Shown piece by piece: positions 24,464 through 37,720 of a DNA stretch of 64,000 nt. The translations under genes and the position numbers were made by a program. Origin of the DNA: Progne subis subis. Taxonomy: Eukaryota > Chordata > Aves > Passeriformes > Hirundinidae. Positions within the stretch are counted from its first letter, which is position 1. The number at the start of each line of letters is the position of its first letter. The stretch covers positions 310,001-374,000 of the forward strand of contig JAKJHU010000062.1 of the NCBI GenBank assembly GCA_022316685.1. The letters are read 5' to 3'. A model generated the notes under the pieces. That model saw nothing but the letters and a program-made list of their open reading frames with translations. It searched no databases and was not told the DNA's origin.

Positions 24464-25936
24464 ATTGAGATTATGGATGGAAACTCATTCCAGCCACAAT
24501 TTCAGTAGGAGTAAAGCATTTCCCTCATTGGAAATGGAGCAGGAAGGACTGTAAGGCTCTCACAGAACAAAACAAACCACACTCATGGTTTGCATCATCC
24601 GTATTTCTGATTTTAAACTCGGGGGGGGTTTAGGTTGAATGAGCTAATAAATGTATGACTTGTGTTCAGGTTTTGTTATGTCATACCTTTCAATCTTGCA
24701 CATTGTTTAGGCTTCTGTTCTCAACTGGTGCTATTTGACTTAGTGATTAGTGTAACTTTCATGACAGTTTCTGAGTACATGAGGATATATTAATAGATTT
24801 AGAATTTTATTGCTGCTTCAAGAAGACAAAGATAGTTGATGGTTGTTTTCTTCTAAATTAGAACAGAATTCTCATGCTAATCTATCAAACTCCGTTTCAG
24901 TTTATTTGCATTTTAAGTTCACTAGTTCCTTCAATGTTTTCTGTAAGGGGAAATCACTATTAAAATTTAATTTCTGGGAAGTCCTCAAAGACCATTAACT
25001 AAACTCTTTTCCTATGCCCACCATTCATAACAGCTCTGTATGTCACTGGGGATCTTCCTGTAAACAACCAAAAGCTGATTTTGAAACAGTTTCCCATTAA
25101 TATTTTAACTTACAATATTGAAGGGAGGGGGCTCTTAATTGTAGAAATCTTGTACAATTCTGGTGTGTGTGATTATTCCCAGAGAGTGAGCAAATGCTGA
25201 AATCAAAAACAAGTAAGCACAGAATAATTACCAGTGCTAGAAAAGTACTAGAGCTATTTGTGGTGTGGTTTAGAAAGATAAAATACCTACAATTGTACAA
25301 TTACAATTATAATGTAGCTAGAAACTTATGCTAAAATCAAGACTTCATCAGTGTTCTCAGACGTGCTGAATCAACTTCAATTTTCTCTCTTCTAGACAGG
25401 CATGTACAGAATAAGAAAATAATCAATATGAGAATTAATCACATGTAAAATTGATTTTTCTGGACAGAGAACATCATTAATGTCCTTAAACAGACATATA
25501 TGCTGAAGTGTTACATATAATTAGGAGCCTAAAAAAAAATTTGGACTCATAAAAAATCCAACTCAACAAAATAACAGAACAAAGGGAAAGGAAAAATGAA
25601 CCAAATTCACATAGTGAAATAATAATGATACTTCCCATTTTTAGAACATTATTTCTTCTACTCTAAAAAGAGTACAGATTTATCAGTTAGGAGTCAAAGA
25701 CTATTTGAAGCTGACATTTGCAATGTAACTTATTGAAAACCACTTAGAAACAGTTAAAGGTGAGTAGAGTAGAACATAAATACTCAATGGAATAAGTAGT
25801 ATAAAAAGAAACAATGTTTTTGACCTGCATATAATATAATCTTAAACCATTGGAGATAGAGCCAGCTATTGTCTGTATAAACTCCCAGCATTTTGGCAAT
25901 AAATCTAAATTTCAGCAGGACTTATTTTAGAGAAGC

Positions 25937-26010
25937 AGAATCTTTTAGGTTGGAAAAGTCCTTTGAGATCATAAACCTTAAACCACCGAGTCCCTAAGCA
26001 CTGTGCTTGG
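25937..26010 (-). mobile_element. CR1-type LINE tail fragment
   Basis: It starts with AGAATCTTTTAGGTTGGAAA and continues with a GATCAT block and then CCCTAAGCACTG, matching the reverse complement of a CR1 subfamily 3' end with an internal deletion. About 75 bases remain. Confidence 0.75.
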
Positions 26011-26535
26011 GCACACAAAATTATATGTCTTTTAAAAATAAAGGTACAAACAAGGATCATCTAAAAACAGCTTCTCATTTCCCTTTCTTCTGTTATACCT
26101 CAAATTCTAGTTCACACTTAGAAAATTTCATTTGTTGAGAAGTTTCTGAACTTCTTTCCAAACTTCCAGAATTCCGGCATCTCCAAGGAGGATGATGATT
26201 TGGAGAAGTTTTTTCTGAATTTCATTATGGTTTCTCAATGAAAAAATTGATAGTCTTAATGAAGCAAATAAAAGTCTCATTTGTCTGCCCCGTGGCCTGT
26301 TTATTTCATCTTGCTCCTGGTAAGCAGCACAGAATTATTAAAGCATGTGTTTTCCATGGTGAACAAAGATATCCCATAATTACTATTACACCAGCTGAAC
26401 AATACAAAAAATATGACAGTCAAAGGCCAAATTCACTGCAGTGTGTGAATCTTAGACTGCTATTTAAATTTTCAGCCCTTGTCTAAAAAAGCTTTAATTT
26501 TAATTTTCCTTGGAAAAAGTAAAATCATCCATGTA

Positions 26536-26602
26536 TAAAATGAATGGGATCCAGCCCTTGTATCCACGACATGGATACAAGGGCTAGAACCCATTAATTT
26601 CA
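26536..26602. repeat. Imperfect palindrome able to form a long hairpin
   Basis: Arms at 26545-26566 and 26572-26593 pair at 20 of 22 positions around a 5-base loop (26567-26571). Pairing continues outward with few mismatches for about nine more bases on each side. The core arm contains GCCCTTGTATCCA and its exact complement. It might be a hairpin RNA, a foldback remnant of a DNA element, or a replication-generated inverted repeat; no miRNA family is recognised. Confidence 0.85.
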
Positions 26603-29209
26603 AGAAATAAAGTTAATTTCTAACCTCTTTACAATTTGCCCACCATCTCACGAATGAGAAACTCATTATTCATTATTGTATTCATTGTTTTCAAGGAGAG
26701 TAGCTTTTAACAGATGTATAAATAGTTACTCTAGTCTTATTCACTGGGAAAGGACATAAATAGCACAAATTTTGAGTTTCACTGTTGTATTTCTTGTGCT
26801 TAGCCTCTTGTTAAACAAGCACAGGACACATTATTAGAGAACTGGGCATAAGCTATCTAAATGAGGTAATATACTTTAGCCATTCATATATTTGTATTAT
26901 TTATTATACTATTCCTTGAATTAGTAGTTAAAAGAGTTTTGAAATTCAGACTATTTTGGAGCAACTCAGGAAATTACATCATCTCCATGGAAATATTAAT
27001 TCCAGGTTTCCATCATTCCTCTGCTTATATGTGGGAAGGGGAGAAGGAGAGGAAGTTGTCAATGAGACAATTAGCACAAAATGAGGCTTAGTTGAAATCT
27101 AATCTTCACCAAAAGGTTCATTCTTCTTTCTGATTAAACAATCAACTCTGGTGCTAAGAAAATAGCGCAAATTTTACACAACTATCAAAAGAGAATGAGG
27201 ACTAAGCTAATTATTATAATTCAACGATAAATTGCCAAGAAGTTTCCCGTCATTTAGGAGCAGCTCTTACTCACACTTTGGGGTTAGCGTGTCCCAGCTG
27301 TAATTTACCACTGAAATGTTGTGCAGATGTCAGTAATTCCAAGATTAGGCACAGTCCCTGCAGGAGAACAAGAGGGAATACAATTTATTATTTCACTTGA
27401 TAACTACAGCTAGAAATGTTTAAGAAAAATACATACATATACACTGGCAGTTATAGCTTCTTTAAATTAGGAATAGTCCCTGTGGTTGGGCTGTCCCAGG
27501 AAACCTAGTAATTGCTTGCCTTACATGACTGTTATCATCTTGTGGCTGATTAGTGCAACAAAATCATAACAGCAATCAAGGAAACTCAGCAGCTGGTGGT
27601 GAACATGGTACATGGCTCTTCTGCAATCTCCGAAAGCCTCCACTTTCTTTGTCAAAAATTTTTTGATATATTTGATAACACAACTTCCTTGGTAAGAAAG
27701 TACAAGCGTGATGGCATCCTCCGAGTGACTTGATAAAAGGGAAGCAAGGATAGGGGAGGATGGGAAATGGGACTATGATATGATTTTGATTTCAAAATCT
27801 TCATGGAATGAATGTCCTTCCCCCGCAGGACAAGGAAAATTACATCAGCAACTGAACCAATTTGATTAGGAAATGGGCTAGAATACCAGAACTCTTTTGG
27901 GAATTTGTTCCAATCAACCAGATGATAGATAACCTCAGAAATGACAGCGGAAGGCAGCAACATTATTATGTTATTAAACTCCTTTCAGCAAATATATCTA
28001 AGCACAGAAGAACCATTAGGCCTCCTGCTCTTGTGGAGTCAAAGAATTAGGGTAAATACTTCATTTAGGAATACAAAGTTACTGTAGGGAAGTTGTACCT
28101 CAAATATACATGTGTATGTATACATATGAATACCTTACTTTATGAAAACCCTTGTCAGATAACAGTGTACCGAAAGTGAGTTATGTGACATGAAAAATGG
28201 ATGAGAAAGCAGGGAGCATCATGGGGTTTATTTTCAAACACATTTGTTTTATAAATTAAATTCCCTGCTGGCTGGGAAGTCACAACCATGGTTTTCCTTG
28301 GCTTCTCTTTAAAATAATCTTACAGCTTTACCTTTACCTTTCATGTAGCTATAAAATACTTTTTCCAGCCAGTGAGACACATTCCAGCTCACAGGTGTCC
28401 CAACACAAATCCCACCAGTGAAGGACATAATTATACCTGGGTCACGTGTGAGCTTCCCAGAACAGGATCAAAGACCAGAAGTAGTTTTCACAATGCCTGG
28501 GAGGAAAATATGTGTGAAAAGTGACTTTAGGTAGTTCTAGCAAAAGTAATTTATCTGTTAGCAGCACAGGTATATGATGGGGATATATAATACCAGCATC
28601 ACTGATATATAGCAGGGTTTTTTGATAGAAATATATGTGTTTGAGCCGATGGTGCAAGGAGAAAGAAAGCTGTGAGCCAAAACAGGGGAACAACACTCCT
28701 TCTAAAAGAAAACAGTGTCAAAGACACAAGGAAGAAGGAGATAGAGACAGAGAGGTGCAGCACAGGGAGGAGAATCCACAGAACAGCAGGCAGCAGCAGG
28801 CTCTGGGGGAGGGGGGGGATGAAACCACAGGAAAGTTGAGACCCACCGCTAGAAATTTCCCCTGAGAACTTTAAGAATAATTGCCAATTGTCATTGGGAG
28901 ATGTTATTTCTCTTAGAGTTTCCATCTAGAAACAGTATCCAAGTCCACATGTGCAGACAAAGACATGTTTTTTCTTGGCTTTTGGTCCAGACATATAATA
29001 TTTTAGGTATTTGCACCAGAGCTTGCCAAACAAACATAATTTTCAAATTCGGAGTTTCATTTCAAGCATAACTTTGTTATATTTGAAATTCGTTTTAACC
29101 AATTTGAAACTGAAACCCCCATGAGCCATATTCTTCCTAGCAGTCTTTGTTCCTTGGGTTCCAGGAGGAGCAAAGGCTGATTTCCTCAGGAAAAAGTTGC
29201 CATATGGCA
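26603..29209. other. Intergenic, no gene recognised
   Basis: AT-rich unique DNA with a purine-rich, low-complexity stretch at 28640-28830. No mobile element identified. Confidence 0.6.
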
Positions 29210-29664
29210 CCGGTGCCAGTTGCCGAACAGACTGCACCTGCCTCCGATACCCACCGAGCTTTGGCCACCCTCAAAGTAAACAGGCAACGGGGCTGATTCG
29301 ATGGAGCAGTTCCCCTGCCTGTAAAACCTCACCAGATTTCAGTTCATCTCAGCACCAACCCTCCTCCTCCTCTCCCCCTCAAAGCCCATCAGGCAAATCC
29401 CCAGGTTTCTGCTTTCCGCGATGAATCCAGCGCAAATACTCACAAATACCTGATTACTGCAGCGACATCGTTGTGCTGGTGCTCGCAGTTCTCATCAGTC
29501 GTTATTCAGCAGGAAGATCCAGGCTGGGATTTTTGCAGTTTTGGTAATGATGACTTGGAGCTGGGGGAGGCAGCTGCGTGCTGGCACCCAGACCCTGCTC
29601 CAGTCCATCCCCTCTGTGCTGGTGTTGGCACACACCGTGCCAGGGTCGCGGTGCAGAGCGAAGT
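29210..29664. other. Isolated CpG cluster
   Basis: By my count close to 18 CpG lie in about 450 bases, with raised GC, far from any recognised gene. It could be an orphan CpG island or a non-coding promoter. Confidence 0.35.
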
Positions 29665-30153
29665 TGCCTCATTAGCATCTCTTGACTGAAAAAGGACAAA
29701 ACTTAAAATGAATCCATCTGTTTTCTGTACTGCTTTGTTTATGCTTTCTAATGCTGGGTTTTGGCAGGCCCAGGCGCTATTTATTCATCACTGTTGTCAC
29801 TTACCCGTTCATCTAGCCACAGAATTTTGAATAGGAGCGTTAGCTTACTCAGGCGAATTTTTCTCTGTGTATTTGTTTGTCTTTTTGGACACAAGTGCCA
29901 AATATTTATTTGAAAGTGAAATCCTGAACAGCAGTCATGTGGAAGCAGAGACTGGAAGGAAAAGGGAATAAAGGTATATGTTTGATATCACTCAAACTGC
30001 AGTTCCTGTCAACAGATCCCACTTCTATTCTGTATAATGAACTTTCCTCACTGTACTAGGAACCTCTGCCTTATGCTGAGAAAAAGCAAAGCATCCTTGC
30101 ACCTGCTTGAAATTTTCATGTTTGGCAGTGTTTTTTTTACTATTAGACATATT

Positions 30154-30312
30154 GTAATCATAGTATAGTCTGAGTTGAAAGGGACCCTAAGGTTCATCCA
30201 GTTCCTGTCCCCTGCCATGGCCAGGGACACCTTCCACCAGACCAGGTTGCTCAGAACCCCATCCTGCCTGGCCTTGAGCACTTCCAGGGGGAGGAATTTG
30301 CAAACCTCTCCT
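30154..30312 (-). mobile_element. CR1-type LINE tail fragment
   Basis: The plus strand shows GTAATCATAG, a diverged GTTGAAAGGGACC block, CCCCTGCCATGG, GGGACACCTTCCACCAGACC and CCTTGAGCACTTCCAG, which is the reverse complement of a CR1 3' region. The right end decays into unrelated sequence near 30312. No coding part is present. Confidence 0.88.
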
Positions 30313-33300
30313 ACGAACTGAAGGAAGGAATCTCTTTAAGACCAAAAACATGGAAGGAGAGAACTATAAGGTTAATGGACACTCATGAAAGGGTGGGGAG
30401 CACTTGCTGAGGAAAAGATTTCCAGAGCTTACAGAGAAATGATTGTGTCCCTTCAGTGCCTCAGTAACTTCTCAGTTAGGGGAGGCAGCTCCAGTCATGG
30501 TCATCACAATTCAGGAAAACATGGCTCACCTGCATAGTTAAAAGGGTCTAAAAAGACACTGCAGCTGCTGAAATGATGGTTGGAAGCTCTTTACTCAGCA
30601 AATGCATGATAAGCTATCTTCTTTTCACTGAAAACCCTCAGCATACAAAGACCAATACAGTCATTATGGGATGCTGTCTGATTTGAAGTCTGAAGTGTCT
30701 AGTCTAAAGTATTTATTTATTTACACATACCTGGCAACTTCAGCTTGCAGAAATCTACCTACTTCTTGGACTATTTTAATAACTGCAGCCCAGATCTTCA
30801 CCAGTGCTGTGGTCCATGGTTCTTTAATTTCCTCACACCATTAGCTCCCCTTAAAACTGAATCTCTCCTCACTGCGGTAAATTTAGTTAGGCAAGAATCA
30901 CTCCAAGGGGAATATGATTAGTAGTAATTTACATCATGCTCAGCCAAAGAAATATTGTATGTGTGATAGTTAATATCATTGTGGATTGGGAGATATGGGC
31001 TGGCCAGAAAGAACATTCCTTATTTTTAAAAAAGCTTTAATTTATGTAACCTTGACTCAAATCAGAGATTATTTCAATTAATTTGTAAAGCTACTTAGCA
31101 CTGATGAAGTTGCACATATACAGAAATAGAGTAGTTTGATCTGCCTTACTAAATACTTGTGGCTGGACCTTCTAGTATCTAATCAAGACATAATGAATGC
31201 ATTCATGTTTGCAAAATCACAAGAAGTGGAAGTTACTTATTGCACAAGTGAGGTACTGTGAATAGAAATCAAGTTTAGAGTAACAGGATAAGGCTTAGAA
31301 CAACTTAATTTATAAAAGACAAAATAACATAGTGATCATTTTTCACTTGTAGAGGAATGCAGATAATGATTATATAATGCAACCATTTTTTTTATTATTA
31401 TTTTAGTTGCATTCTAATGAGAGGCTGCAGAATCAAAACTTTTTAAAAGAAAAAACTGTAAGTAAAAAAACCTCAACACATCTATGTAAGAAACTCCAGC
31501 AATTTTTTTCTATCATTACTTAGTTCTGGGAAAGTATTTTCAGTGTCATCACAGCACTTTGAGGATCACAGGCATGATCCTGGGGTTGCTGGAATCCTCA
31601 TCCTCATGAAGCTGCTCCAGCATCTCAGAAGTCACAGTATTTGGACCAGAAGAAAGATGCATTACGTTTAAGCAAACATTGGGTTTTTTTGAAGACCAAG
31701 AAGTCTTCTCCTTTGTATGGAATAGCATCCTTGCAGCCTTCCCTTCAGATAAATAGACAAGGCTGGTAGGAAAAAGAATAAAGAATTAATCTTGATCATA
31801 TTTTTCTCAAACATTTGAAGAAGATTAGTCCTGACAGATGGCAAGTATTTCCCTCTTTTCTGGAGAGACTTCAATTCTCCCACGTATCCTTTGAAGCCTG
31901 TGCTAATTTCAAACGTTGCCTTTTTAGAAGGCAGTTTACATAACAAAAACCAAAACAAAATCAAAACAAAAACAAACATGCAAAAAATTATCACATCCTT
32001 AATCTCCCTCAATTGTTCCGTCAAGGTAAAATTTTTGATTTATTCACCCAGGAGTTCTAGAGGGCCATTCATTTCCATATTACAAAGCATTCTGCCTGTT
32101 TTCGAAGTAACACCTCTCTAAGATTTAGCATCGCAGCTGTATAGAATGATGCAATACTAAGGGTTGAAAACATGAAGAATTCAGACATAAACAAACGAAA
32201 ACAAAATAAAGGACACATAATGCTGCTTCCCAATGTCGTTTAAGCCAGTGGAGAGGTTTCATGTGTGCCCCTGTAAACCCTAGGAACTGCAAACATGTGG
32301 GGAGTAGTCTCTCTGGCCTGAGACACCAGTCAAAATTCACAGCCTTCAGTGATCCTTGGTATAGAAGGGACAATATGAATGTTACCATGCTGTTGTCAAA
32401 AGGCACCCAACTTTTTCTCCTGGCTTTCTACGTTCAACACAGAGCATCAGCAAACAACTCTATTTACAGTGGGGCAGCCCATAAAGCTCTGGACTAATGC
32501 TTTTGGACATCAGTCTATCCCTTCAGCAGCTTTTTATCCTGCTAAGGGCACTTGGTCATCCCTCCAGTTGAGCTATTAAATGTACTTTGCTCCTGAGTTG
32601 CCCTTAATGCAAATTTCAGTTCTCTTTTGTCTCATTTTTGTCTCATTTGTTGAGTGAAGTTTGAACACAGTAACTGAAAATCATGAATCTGATTTAACTT
32701 CTCTCTGAAGTTTCAGTATTTCGTATGTGGTCTCCCCATTTTCCCACATCTTGGGCAAAGATGTTTTCACTCAGTGCACAGGAGATTGTCAAGCGGTGTC
32801 ATTTCCTATTTCAGTGTCACTGGAGATATCTGTAGATGGGTATTTTCAGTCCTTGAGCTGTCTCATTCATCTCTCTCTGTCAATGGTGGGCCTGGGGTGA
32901 GTCTTCATGCCTTGAAGAGATATTAAAGTTTACAATGTTTTTGTTATTCAGCTGCACATTGGCACTCCCCACAGCAAATCCTTCCATAGCTTAGAAACAT
33001 GGGAGTTCTGATGTTTGAAGCTCTGCCCATTTTACTTAAATCCCAGCTAGGCACTTTGTGGGTCAGACACAGATTTATTCGAGAGAACACCCACACTTCT
33101 TTTCAATCTCTTAGAGACTCTAAGGGAAACCTAATTTCTGTCTGCATCACTTCTCAAATGTAAATTATGTTTTCAGATCTTACTGACTTCCACCTCCATG
33201 CTCTGAGACATCTCTTCACAGTCACTGCCTTTATTCACTCGGTTTATGAGGTCTTTCAAATTTAAAACCAGGGAAAAAAACGGTTTCTGTGCCTTGGGTG

Positions 33301-36300
33301 CTGACAGTTGTTCCTGACGTGGAGGGAAATTCCACCTTTAAAAATATATCTGTTGATAACCTTGTAAAGGAGCACTGGCCCTTCCTTCTTGCCAGCAGAA
33401 GCATCATTTTGACTGTACACAAACAGAACTGGAAGGTCACTGGTTCAGACAGACAGGCCAAGCAGGCCCTGCTTGCAAATATTCTTCTTGAAGGAAAGGA
33501 GTAGTGCACTGCAGTAATACCAAGTTTCTGCATCCTAATACACCCTCACCTTCACTCTCTCACATGCCTTTTGCACTGTCAGATCATATTTCAGTGTAGC
33601 TCCTATGAAATAAAATCACAGCTATGTCTGTGCAAGCTAATTTTCAAATGGAGCAGGATGAAACACTTGAGAAGTTGTGTCAGAAATGAAGTATTCAGAT
33701 GATGCTGGGTTTCTATCTCTGCTTCAAGCCTCAGGATGTCCTGCTAGCTCTCCATGTGCAGTGTAGGAAGCTAAGAAGCCTGACTGGAAGCTCTAGGTTG
33801 TCCTCTGGAGCAGGGCCAGTTTCTAGGTCTAGCCAGGAATGTTTTACCTGGACTGTGTTCTTACAGCCTTTGAGAGGACACAGCCCAACAACTGCCACAC
33901 CCTATCTTATGGAATGTAAATAATCAGTCCACACATGATATTCTTGCAGATCCATTGCTTCTGGGCAAAGGTTCCTGGAAGTACTGTCGTCAAAGTGCCA
34001 CCTGAACCCCAAAATGTCATTTATCCATTAACCCTTTATCAAAATAATCCCTTTAAAAAAATTCTCCATCGTGTTCTCTTTTGCACCCTTTGCTAACACT
34101 GAAATGATCTCAGCCTTAAAGGCACAAAAACTTTGCGGGTTGTGCAGTTACTCTAAGCACAAATTTATCTGCTCAGGTCTAGAATTTTAATCTCTGTAAC
34201 CTGCTTCAGCATCACTGATCTCCTCCATTTTTCCCATCTGATTTGATCTCTGGCCTAAGCGCCAGTGACATTTTCATTTTTTCACATGAGCTCAGCCAGT
34301 TATAGCTGTTCTCCAGATTATTTTCTTGACAGGTGTGTTCTGACCCCGTTTGATGAGGTGCTGTAGCTTTATCTGGTGAGATAAATCTTCCTCAGTGAAC
34401 TCGTGTGGGGAGTCCTGCTCTGAACCAACTGTGTGTGCAAAGTAAGTGTGATACAATGCACACAATCCAAAGGTACTTAACGTGCAGTAAGCTGCCCTAC
34501 TTTTGGTCAAATTGTCCTACTTTTCAGTAAGGAATTTTGCTTTTCTCCTCTGTAAAAAAATTGGCTAAATATCCTACTTTTCGCCATTACACTTTACTTG
34601 TCTTTCCTTGGGGAAAAATAAGGAAGATAAAGCATACAGGGAATGTGCAAAACATTTTTCCAGGTTTCTCCTGTATCTCTTTTTTTTTTTTTTTTTTTTT
34701 TGCTCTATCAGCATTCATTTCAGCACCACAAAATACAGCATCAAGAGCAGGCCTTGCTTCTGTCGTGCCTTGTATTTGAATGAACTGATCAAAGCACTTA
34801 ATAGGAATTTATTAAGCCAAATGAAACTCAGTAGAAGTATTAAAATTGTCTTGTCACTGCAGCAAGAAAGGTTAAAGGATTTTCTTGTGGATCTGCTGGT
34901 CAGTCATAGAAACAAGAAGCACAGTTCAAAATTATTACGCTCTTCCCTTTCTTTACCGCCTCTATTTCATTGGGGTTTTGCTGCTGTAAGAGCTGATGAC
35001 ACAGTGCAATGCTTACTATGATCTCTATTGGGGTTTTATACTTAAGTTTTAAGAAGAGGTTTGTAAGTAATACAGGAAAGAAAAAATTAATGAGGCCATA
35101 CATAGGAAAAAGTTATTAGTTAATGGCAGTTAACCAAGTGCTTTTCTCTTCCAAAGTGTGCACATATCAAGAAATAATTGTATAAATGACCCAAATTACT
35201 AGTAGTTGTGGTGAAAACAAGGTCTAGACAAAGTCAGCCTGACCTGTAGGACAGGGGCTGAACATTCCTCTAACTTCACCCTTCCAGAAAACTGACATAT
35301 TAGTGCCCTCCTTTCACAGGAAAGAACTGCTGCAGTCAGGAATAGGGGAGTCCTGGGGCCAGTTTTTTCATTCATGTCTACAGGCAGGACTTTCTTCATC
35401 AACCTGAATCCCTCTAATCCAACCCAAGACACTTCAGCATGAGTTCAGCCTCGTGTTTCACAGACCCACATCAGACAGAAGTAATTGTGCCTGCAAAATG
35501 ACGGTTCAGGCTTGCCAAGAGCTTTCAATCCTACTAGACTTTTTTTTTTTTTATTTCCCCCCTGTTTCATCAGTAATTTGAGAAATGGGGTGAGGCATTC
35601 AGGCAGCCTTGTAAAAATTGACCAGAACCTTACAGTTTTGGCAGCGGAGAATTTGAGAGAATTTATCTAGGACTGGATAACTGAAAGGAGCCAGAATAAA
35701 TGTAGGTGGAAGTAGCTTCTTCTACACACTCCCCACCCCAGTGTCACATAAGGTGTGCACATTCAGGCTGCCGAACAGAAGTCTAGATGCAGGGCTTGCT
35801 CACTTCCCACAAATGTAGGGGGGCCCCAAAAGTTTCCTCATCTAAAGCCCAAAAGTGAGCAGTATGGATGAAAACCACAAAAGCAGCAATTCTGTGGCAG
35901 CTGCTGTTTTTCCTTTCACCTCCCAGACTTGGCTTCTTGCTCAGCTGTTGAGCTCCCACTCCTCCACCAGGAGCATTTGACAGCTGAACAGGAATGCTGT
36001 AGCTGATCACTGACATCCCTCTCATGCCACAGCTCTCTGATTTGTTTTGGGTTTGTCCAAGCTCTAGTTCAAGCTCTCTCACAGTGCTTAACAGATCTAG
36101 GGCATAAATGGCAGCTTTAGGATTGTTTCTAAATTTTTCCTGTAGTATCATCTTTGCTGCTGGCTTCCTGTACTCCTGACAGTTTCAGTTGTTCTTTGCT
36201 TCCTAGCACTGGTTCCTGCACAGGGTATGTGCAGACAATCTACAGAGCTTAACCCATGATATATTACAAAGTCAAAGCACATCCTGAAGGTGTCAAAGAT

Positions 36301-37399
36301 GAATTTCTACTTCAGAATTTTCCAGAAAGTACTGTTATTGATGTACACACCTCATGCTATTCAAGCATTTTAAAAACCTTTTAAACATTTTTAAAAACTT
36401 TTTTTTAAAAATAAATACGTCAGGAATCCATTATAAAAAAGCAAAGGTGTGTGCTGTGCTGAGCTCTCCAGACATACAAGACTCTTGGAGAAGTTGTGCT
36501 TCCAGGGAGTGGGCTAATATTTTAAGTGAAATTTGGGAAAAAGTGGGGAAAGGGAGGAACTCTATCTGCATATTGTCTTTGTCTAACCACCTGGTCAACA
36601 CTCAGGCGTTGTAATTTTTTACTCCTTTATCAGGAAGCCAGCTCTTAAAACCTATCAGTATTTTCCAGAGGAGATGTCAGATTTCTGAAGCACTCCGAAA
36701 ACTTCCAATGAAAAAAAAACCAAAGCACCTTATAAAGGCCCCAGTGAAGCTTGCAGCCTTCTGCCATTCCCTCAGGAGGGTTATTATGTCTTTTGTGGTC
36801 ATGAAGTGAGGAAAGCTCATTGCAAGCTTCATTTTCCCAGAAGGCTCAGAGCCAGCTGCCACAGCCCACAAAGTGGTCAAGCTTGGCAGGGGAGATGCTG
36901 TGCTGCAGCACATCTCTTGGACAGCCCCCATCCCTTAGTGCTTCAAAGGATGCCTGGCAGCAGCTCCAAAATACTCCCCCGGTGAGAAGCCTCGTGAAAA
37001 ATTACAAAGGTAGTTCTGCTTAGGATTTCCTTGTTAGAGCAGCAGGGACTGGTTTGCATCCTGTGTTCAAATCCTCTCTGAACCCAAATGAGCGCAGGTG
37101 GAAAAAGTTTTCTATTTAACTTTTCATTCCCCCTATCAAATGGCAAAATGAAGTGTTGACCCGAACATTTCTCAGCTAGATCTTCAGGGAGAAAACCTGC
37201 TATTTTCAATACATTTCTGTGAAAGTAAGCAATACTCTTACTTCAGCGGGGATAAAAAGTCTGGAACTGCATTTAAGCATCTAAGTGCCCTTCAAGGGCC
37301 CTTGGAATACTACCATATAAAAGGATCAGGGTGCTAGGCAAGGATTCCCTTCTGCCACAGTTACTCCTGTTTTACTCCTACATCTCTGCTTTTCTCAGG
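30313..37399. other. Intergenic, no gene recognised
   Basis: Unique-looking AT-rich DNA with T22 at 34680-34701. Open frames up to about 120 codons (for example 35783-36151, minus) have no recognisable domain, and none is supported as a gene. Confidence 0.6.
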
Positions 37400-37720
37400 C
37401 CCTGAATTGCTATTTGATGTAGACCAGGCCTGTAGATCACATACAACCACAATAAATTACATGGGCTGGATTAATTGGCATATATCCCTACAGATCCAGC
37501 GAACCAGTGATGCAAACAATCAAAAGACTACAATTAAAGCATTGGGATCCACAATTGTTTATCAGTCATGCAGCGTTTGGTAGTGGCGGTGATTTCTAGC
37601 ACCGTCTTTGCTCTACACTGAAATGACTGTAGTGTCTCCACCAATATCACACTTCCAGAAATAATCGTTTTATCGGGGCTCTTAGTTATTTTTAGTCTTT
37701 CTGCAAAAAAATCATTAAAA
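37400..37720. promoter_or_regulatory. Possible distal regulatory element
   Basis: This stretch is not simple sequence and contains closely spaced candidate sites: a palindromic SOX-like ACAATTGT at 37551-37558, several GATA-like TTATC/GATAA words, a TGATGCAAACA word and TAAT cores, plus retained CpGs. It is proposed only from motif content. Confidence 0.2.

Larger units (their letters stand above)
21439..25936. other. Intergenic, rich in simple repeats, no gene
   Basis: It contains T20 (22320-22339), an A/C-rich block (22575-22975), a very AT-rich patch at about 23870-23970, and a TG/TA/T-rich composite at 24357-24463. No coding or RNA gene recognised. Confidence 0.6.

Noticed and set aside
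35783..36151. 122-codon minus-strand ORF
   Set aside because: No recognisable domain, codon bias or splice context; chance ORF.
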